From: DATAPD01 sp036265385
GTDB lineage: Bacteria; Acidobacteriota; Terriglobia; Terriglobales; Acidobacteriaceae
Direction of reading: 5' to 3'
Length of the DNA: 9,374 nucleotides
NCBI GenBank assembly: GCA_036265385.1
Contig: DATAPD010000021.1
Coordinates: 1 to 9,374, forward strand
Shown: positions 5,773 to 9,374 of the stretch, piece by piece
How positions within the stretch are numbered: the stretch's first letter is position 1
How the letters are laid out: every line of letters begins with the position of its first letter
Made by a program: the position numbers and the translations under genes
Notes under the pieces: generated by a model
What the model was told of the DNA's origin: nothing
Seen by the model: only the letters and a program-made list of their open reading frames with translations
Database searches by the model: none

Positions 5773-6720
5773 TCACTCCATCACAACTCCGCCGGTTAGG
5801 TCGCGAAGGCGTGAGATGCCGTGGTCGGTGCAGTACAGTGCTAGTTCATTCACGATCTTCTCTGTGGCGCAGGGATCCCAGTAGCTGGCTGTTCCGATCT
5901 GCACTGCGGTGGCTCCAGCCAGCATAAATTCGATGATGTCAGCCGCCGTAGAAATACCGCCCATCCCGATAATGGGAACTCTTACCGAATGCGCGACGTC
6001 AAACACCATTCGTATGGCGATTGGCTTGATCGCAGGGCCAGACAGGCCGGCTGTCACATTGGCAATGCGCGGTTTTCGCGTTTCCGGATCGATCGACATC
6101 GCGAGAAACGTATTCACGAGTGAGACGGCGTCGGCACCTGCCTCCTCTGCCACACGAGCCATCTGCCCAATGCTGGAGACATTGGGTGAAAGCTTCACGA
6201 TCAATGGCCTTGTCGCGTAGCGCTTGGCCGTCCGTACTACTTCATCTAAAAGCCGGGGATCGGCCCCGAACTGAATGCCACCATGTTGCGTGTTAGGACA
6301 TGACACGTTTAGTTCGTACGCGGCAATCCCTTCGCCCTCATTCAAGATTTGGATTGTGTGTTCGTAGTCTTCCCGCGTGTAGCCGAAGATGTTTGCGAAC
6401 ACGACAGTGTTTTTCTTTTCGCGCAACGCAGGCAGCTTTTCATCCAGAAAAGCGCGCGCACCGATGTTTTGCAGCCCGATGGCATTCAGCATTCCCGCAG
6501 CCGTTTCGTATAAACGTGGTGGCGGATTGCCGATCATTGGTTCTCGCGACAGCCCCTTGACAACAAGTCCGCCGAGCTTGTCGAGGTGAACGATGTCTTC
6601 GAACTCAATCCCATAGCCGAACGTTCCACTGGCAGCAATCACGGGATTCTTCAGTTCAATGCCGCAAAAACTTACAGTGAGATCGGGACTGCTGGCGGTT
6701 GCGGCAGGAGGCTTGGCCAT
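5773..6720 (-). CDS. pyrD: Dihydroorotate dehydrogenase, class 1B catalytic subunit
   Basis: The enzyme oxidises dihydroorotate to orotate, the fourth step of pyrimidine synthesis, using FMN in a cytoplasmic TIM barrel. Its 315 residues fit class 1. ASGTFGYG (30-37), VVKGLS (53-58, with Lys55 at the FMN), VSCPN (139-143, with catalytic base Cys141), IVKLSPN (174-180), VNTF (202-205), GLSGPAIKPIA (225-235) and IIGMGGI (250-256) are all present. A cysteine rather than serine base and a soluble N-terminus indicate class 1, and the sequence around it resembles class 1B, which normally pairs with the iron-sulfur/FAD subunit PyrK and NAD. No pyrK lies in this window. The ATG at 6720 is chosen because it starts the conserved domain, has GGAGG 9 nt upstream and overlaps the stop of the phosphatase gene as TGATG, implying translational coupling. 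An upstream in-frame ATG (7056) would add 112 unrelated residues. Confidence 0.95.
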   Translation of the reverse strand: MAKPPAATASSPDLTVSFCGIELKNPVIAASGTFGYGIEFEDIVHLDKLGGLVVKGLSREPMIGNPPPRLYETAAGMLNAIGLQNIGARAFLDEKLPALREKKNTVVFANIFGYTREDYEHTIQILNEGEGIAAYELNVSCPNTQHGGIQFGADPRLLDEVVRTAKRYATRPLIVKLSPNVSSIGQMARVAEEAGADAVSLVNTFLAMSIDPETRKPRIANVTAGLSGPAIKPIAIRMVFDVAHSVRVPIIGMGGISTAADIIEFMLAGATAVQIGTASYWDPCATEKIVNELALYCTDHGISRLRDLTGGVVME

Positions 6721-8399
6721 CACTGAGGTCCTCCAGCCGGTTGAAAGCGTGAGTCGTCCGGCTTGGATTTCCGAGAAGGAGATTCCGTTCCTGCCCCCGA
6801 ACTTCGATTTTTTGAGGATGTCAGTGCTTCCGTTAGAACGTGCCCCGTTGCTGCCGCAGGAGGATTGATCCCAAGCAAAGACGCTAATGTAGGGGCCAAG
6901 TCGACTGGTTCGGACGGTGTCCGATAGACACCGGCTTGAAAAGGAATTCCATAGAACGCGAGCGGAACGTGAGTGTCGTAAGAATATGGCGTTGCATGAT
7001 CGGTACCGGCAGTTCCGCCGATCGTAAATGGTGAAGGCACCCCTAGAACGTACCATCCTCCGTTGGGCGTGTAACTGTTCGCATATTTGTGTCCGAGTTC
7101 TGTATCCGGAACGTCTGCGTGTGCCAGTTGAAATCGCGTGTAGTAGCCACGCAATCCGACTTGTTTCATCGCCTCGCCGACTGCGCGTTCTGCCTCTTCC
7201 TCATTTACTCGCGATGGAAATGCAGACTGGTCGAGGAAGGCGAGCGGATAGTCCAGATTTCTGACAAATTGCGATTTTGCAGAAACGCCGAACCGCGTTG
7301 CGACCGCAGCATTGATCCTCTCGACGAGTCGCTGATCTCCAAGGCTGGCGGCTGGCAGATGCAAGCTGCTCGCATATGCCGGCAACGGAGCGACGCCATG
7401 ATCAGCAGACAATGCCATCCAAACGTTCGCGAGCCCGACTTGATGACCAAGGAAATTGAAAAATTCGGCGAGCTGACGATCTAAAGCCAATGCCATGGCT
7501 TTCATCTCTGGAGTGTCGGGCCCGAGGCCATGGCCAAGAATATCGTTCGCCGAAAGGCTGACGGTAAGCAGATCAGTGGCTTCTCCCGCGCCCAATTTCT
7601 CATAAACCACCAACTCTCGGGCAAACTCGAGCTCATAGTCATTCGCGAATGGTGTGCTTCCAATTACTTCGTAGAATCCTGCGTCAGTTCCGTCCTTTGA
7701 TTTTCGGGGAGTCGTATTGAAGAGCGGCTTCTCATCGGCATCTTTCCATTCCCGATTCCAGTATTTCGATGCGCGATGACTGGCATTGAATTCGCGCACC
7801 CACTCTGGGACATCGGCGCGGTAATAAGTAGATGACACCCAAGCTCCGCTCTTGGGATCTATCCAGTACGCTCCGTTGCCCGCATAGCCCGCCGGCAGAA
7901 CTGCTGCACGATCTTTCAGCGAGACTCCGAACACGCGTGCTTTGCCGTGAGTCGCCAGCTTCAACTCATCGCCGAGAGTGTCCGTCAAAAGGTTGCGGGG
8001 CGATGCTCCCACCGATTTACCGGCAATCCCAATGATCTCGGTCCGTTCATCCTGGACGGAGGTGACCATGCGCTTGGTCGCCGGATCCCACCATTCGTTT
8101 GCACCAATGCCGTGTCCAACGCTGTACGTACCTGTTAAGAGCGTGGCATGGCCGGGAGCGGTTCGGGTGTTCGCGTACTGGTAGTTGCAGTTGGTAAACC
8201 AAGCTCCGTGATCAAGGAAGGTCCGGAACCCACTCTCCCCAAACTGGTCGTAATATCGCTCGAGGTAATCGGCGCGAAACTGGTCAATCACAATAATGAC
8301 GACGAGCTTGGGTCGAGCATTGTAAGCCGAGCCCAGACTTGCTGTGGTTATCGCCAAAGTTGAGAGCAGTATGAACAGCCGGCGTACCCAGCTTCGCAT
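6720..8399 (-). CDS. Exported PafA-like alkaline phosphatase (type I phosphodiesterase superfamily)
   Basis: This 559-residue protein starts with a signal peptide: RSWVRR, a hydrophobic core at 8-22, and likely cleavage after GSA (25). The alkaline phosphatase superfamily fold follows. Counted from ATG 8399 the two-zinc site and nucleophile are complete: Asp39 (VIDQFRADY), nucleophile Thr80 (NTRTAPGHAT), Asn101, Asp286 and His290 (SANDILGH), Asp333 and His334 (SADHG), and His468 (GTDHATP). Lys162 and Arg164 (SLKDRAAV) match the Lys/Arg pair that PafA uses for phosphate monoesters (PafA D38, T79, N100, K162, R164), favouring a broad phosphomonoesterase over a diesterase. The protein acts outside the cytoplasm, freeing phosphate from organic esters. 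The tail (about 528-559) is Ser/Lys-rich and probably disordered. Its stop overlaps the pyrD start. A start at 8450 was rejected because it puts 17 polar residues before the signal peptide. There is no ribosome site; the promoter abuts the ATG. Confidence 0.9.
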   Translation of the reverse strand: MRSWVRRLFILLSTLAITTASLGSAYNARPKLVVIIVIDQFRADYLERYYDQFGESGFRTFLDHGAWFTNCNYQYANTRTAPGHATLLTGTYSVGHGIGANEWWDPATKRMVTSVQDERTEIIGIAGKSVGASPRNLLTDTLGDELKLATHGKARVFGVSLKDRAAVLPAGYAGNGAYWIDPKSGAWVSSTYYRADVPEWVREFNASHRASKYWNREWKDADEKPLFNTTPRKSKDGTDAGFYEVIGSTPFANDYELEFARELVVYEKLGAGEATDLLTVSLSANDILGHGLGPDTPEMKAMALALDRQLAEFFNFLGHQVGLANVWMALSADHGVAPLPAYASSLHLPAASLGDQRLVERINAAVATRFGVSAKSQFVRNLDYPLAFLDQSAFPSRVNEEEAERAVGEAMKQVGLRGYYTRFQLAHADVPDTELGHKYANSYTPNGGWYVLGVPSPFTIGGTAGTDHATPYSYDTHVPLAFYGIPFQAGVYRTPSEPVDLAPTLASLLGINPPAAATGHVLTEALTSSKNRSSGAGTESPSRKSKPDDSRFQPAGGPQ

Positions 8400-8407
8400 G
8401 GATTCGT

Positions 8408-8437
8408 AGTTTACACAGTGCGGGCGAAATGTCCCAA
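8408..8437 (-). promoter_or_regulatory. Candidate promoter of the phosphatase-pyrD pair
   Basis: On the minus strand TTGGGA (8437-8432) is followed after 18 nt by TAAACT (8413-8408). Only 8 nt separate the -10 from ATG 8399, so transcription would begin at or 1-2 nt before the start codon, in agreement with the missing ribosome site. This supports a leaderless message, by inference. Confidence 0.45.
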
Positions 8438-8470
8438 GCTCAAGTGACATTTGTCCGCCAACAACGAAGT

Positions 8471-8490
8471 GAAAATACGCGAGGATTTTC
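8471..8490. repeat. 20-bp inverted repeat upstream of the phosphatase promoter
   Basis: GAAAAT (8471-8476) and ATTTTC (8485-8490) form a 6-bp inverted repeat with an 8-nt centre, between the XRE-cupin stop codon and the phosphatase promoter. It is too AT-rich and lacks a T-run for an intrinsic terminator. A binding site for a regulator of the phosphatase gene is possible but unproven. Confidence 0.25.
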
Positions 8491-8495
8491 TGCTG

Positions 8496-9143
8496 TTACG
8501 CCAGGCGGGCGCGGGTCGAAACCCGAGACGTTGATTTTTTGCCTGTCATCACTGCCGAAGCTTCGGTCGGCAACGTGACCACTAGAGCTCGGCAGGGACT
8601 TTTCCCGGTCCGCCGATAAGCATGTGAGAGGTTGGCATCGAAGTAGATCGAGTCACCTTCATCGAGGGTGTACTCGTCGCTGACGATCGTGAGAGATAGC
8701 TGTCCCGAAAGAACGTAGAGAAACTCCACTCCATTATGGAGATGGTGCTGAATCTTTTCCGGCGCGCAGAACTCGGCCAGATAGCAGTTCATTTTCGGCT
8801 CGACTGCATGAAAATTTAGACATTCGAATGAGTAGGCAGCATTTTTATTCTTGGGAAAGTCGGGAAATTGCAGGCGTTCGCCAGGATGGGTCACCGTTGC
8901 CTGAAGCTTGGGCGTGCGCGGGAAGAAATAGTTGACGTCGGTGCCACAAGCTTTGGCGATCTTACTCAAAGTCTGTAGTGTCGGTACAACTCGCTGGCGC
9001 TCGATTTTTGACAATAAGGCTGGCGAGATGCCGCAAAACTTCGCCATCTCCACTAGCCCCATTTTTTTTTGCCACCGGAGAGCGCGCAGCTTTTCACTTA
9101 GACCATAGCGCGCCAATTCCTTTCGGAGCGTCTCTGATAGCAA
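8496..9143 (-). CDS. XRE-family regulator with C-terminal cupin sensor domain
   Basis: This 215-residue protein has an XRE/Cro-type helix-turn-helix at about 19-73 (EMAKFCGISPALLSKIER at 32-49 contains the two DNA-contact helices), then a linker, then a cupin_2 barrel at about 115-190. Cupin motif 1 is intact (HLHNGVEFLYVLSG: His134, His136, Glu140, Gly147). Motif 2 retains Gly163 and His174 but has Asp169 in place of the usual proline, so a four-ligand metal site is complete. The family controls amino acid, polyamine, sugar or antibiotic metabolism by binding a small ligand in the cupin; the ligand here is unknown. The start is a TTG at 9143: GGAGG sits 5 nt upstream and a good -10 (TATACT) lies before it. 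In-frame ATGs further up would overlap serS. A run of nine A residues (minus strand of 9062-9070) encodes Gln25-Lys-Lys-Met28. The gene diverges from serS. Confidence 0.88.
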   Translation of the reverse strand: MLSETLRKELARYGLSEKLRALRWQKKMGLVEMAKFCGISPALLSKIERQRVVPTLQTLSKIAKACGTDVNYFFPRTPKLQATVTHPGERLQFPDFPKNKNAAYSFECLNFHAVEPKMNCYLAEFCAPEKIQHHLHNGVEFLYVLSGQLSLTIVSDEYTLDEGDSIYFDANLSHAYRRTGKSPCRALVVTLPTEASAVMTGKKSTSRVSTRARLA

Positions 9144-9148
9144 AACTA

Positions 9149-9172
9149 CCTCCAGCTCAGCCGAAAAGTATA
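9149..9172 (-). promoter_or_regulatory. -10 box and ribosome site deciding the TTG start of the XRE-cupin gene
   Basis: On the minus strand TATACT (9172-9167) is a 5-of-6 match to a -10 box, with transcription expected near 9160. GGAGG (9153-9149) follows and stands 5 nt before TTG 9143. Together they define a short leader and favour the TTG over upstream in-frame ATGs, which lie beyond the promoter. No clear -35 is seen. Confidence 0.65.
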
Positions 9173-9192
9173 ACTCCGCGCAAGAGTCGCAG

Positions 9193-9206
9193 ATCCTGAA
9201 AAGGAT
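9193..9206. promoter_or_regulatory. Candidate operator in the XRE-cupin/serS divergent region
   Basis: ATCCT (9193-9197) and AGGAT (9202-9206) form a perfect 5-bp inverted repeat around GAAA, and a further ATCC follows at 9210-9213. It lies between the divergent starts, about 20 nt upstream of the XRE-cupin -10 box, where an autoregulator would often bind. The function is inferred from position only. Confidence 0.35.
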
Positions 9207-9243
9207 GAAATCCCCTGCATTTTCAATTACATTAGAAGATTCC

Positions 9244-9374
9244 ATGTTGGATCTAAACTTTGTCCGAGACAACCTGCCTCTTGTAGAAGAAAAACTGCGC
9301 CAGCGCGGTATGGAGCCTGCCGAAGTTCTGAAAGATTTTCGTGCTATCGACACGGAGCGGCGCCAGGCGATCAC
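9244..9374 (+). CDS. serS: Seryl-tRNA synthetase, N-terminal fragment (runs off window)
   Basis: Only the first 43 codons are present; the frame is open to the right edge. The protein begins MLDLNFVRDNLPLVEEKL, followed by RQRGMEPAEVLKDFRAIDTE. This is the start of the N-terminal tRNA-binding domain of bacterial SerRS, whose long helical coiled-coil arm holds the variable arm of tRNA-Ser. The full enzyme charges tRNA-Ser (and tRNA-Sec) with serine in the cytoplasm; the catalytic domain is outside the window. ATG 9244 is preceded by a weak AGAAG about 7 nt upstream. A TACATT (9228-9233) could be its -10 and would give a very short leader. It diverges from the XRE-cupin regulator across about 100 nt. 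Confidence 0.93.
   Translation, partial: MLDLNFVRDNLPLVEEKLRQRGMEPAEVLKDFRAIDTERRQAI

Noticed and set aside
6721..7056. Upstream ATG 7056 for pyrD
   Set aside because: The extension has no similarity to dihydroorotate dehydrogenase and lies wholly within the phosphatase gene in another frame.
8400..8450. Upstream ATG 8450 for the phosphatase
   Set aside because: It would place 17 polar residues before the signal peptide and include the likely promoter in the coding region.
9243..9245. ATG on the minus strand as start of the XRE-cupin gene
   Set aside because: It would overlap the serS start codon and lie upstream of the TATACT box; the extra residues show no domain, and TTG 9143 has a GGAGG site.
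1..9374. CRISPR array, tRNA or rRNA genes, transposase or phage genes
   Set aside because: No regularly spaced repeats, tRNA cloverleaf or mobile-element protein motifs were seen on either strand by reading.

Overview
The window looks like chromosomal DNA of a moderately GC-rich soil-type bacterium, most likely an acidobacterium (Terriglobia/Koribacter-like). That placement is inference from the protein sequences and gene mix: a WalJ-type hydrolase starting MCVSLTVLASGSRGN, a secreted Tyr/Gly/Arg/Asp-rich protein, a small HxxxCxxC membrane protein and a PafA-like phosphatase. It is not based on a marker gene. No RNA genes, CRISPR arrays, phage genes or transposases were found. No gene-free stretch exceeds 300 bases; the longest, 1460-1708, holds two divergent promoter regions.

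Left part (1-1459, all minus strand): a MarR-type repressor (171-623) sits 18 nt upstream of a DoxX-family membrane protein cut by the window edge (1-152). A perfect 14-bp palindrome lies in the repressor's own promoter. To its right, transcribed toward it, is an exported protein with glycine every fourth residue (803-1459), closed by a strong intrinsic terminator (735-764).

Middle part (1709-5656, plus strand): 3-hydroxybutyryl-CoA dehydrogenase, a small four-helix membrane protein, a WalJ/YycJ metallo-beta-lactamase-fold hydrolase, a zinc-finger-like two-helix membrane protein, a type I methionine aminopeptidase and a DUF1761 membrane protein. The aminopeptidase is split by a one-base frameshift near 4810, yet all five metal ligands survive across the two frames. 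A roughly 106-bp stretch with 17-bp imperfect terminal inverted repeats (5661-5766) fills the gap before the next, convergent gene.

Right part (5773-9143, minus strand): an XRE-cupin regulator (TTG start), a PafA-like exported alkaline phosphatase, and a class 1B dihydroorotate dehydrogenase whose start codon overlaps the phosphatase stop (TGATG). Diverging from the regulator, the first 43 codons of serS (seryl-tRNA synthetase) run off the right edge.

Most genes are conserved housekeeping or metabolic functions, and I see no clear novel multi-gene system. The observations most worth following are the frameshifted map, the inverted-repeat element, the glycine-periodic secreted protein, the phosphatase-pyrD coupling, and several genes whose only promoter-like -10 box sits so close to the start codon that leaderless transcripts are likely.
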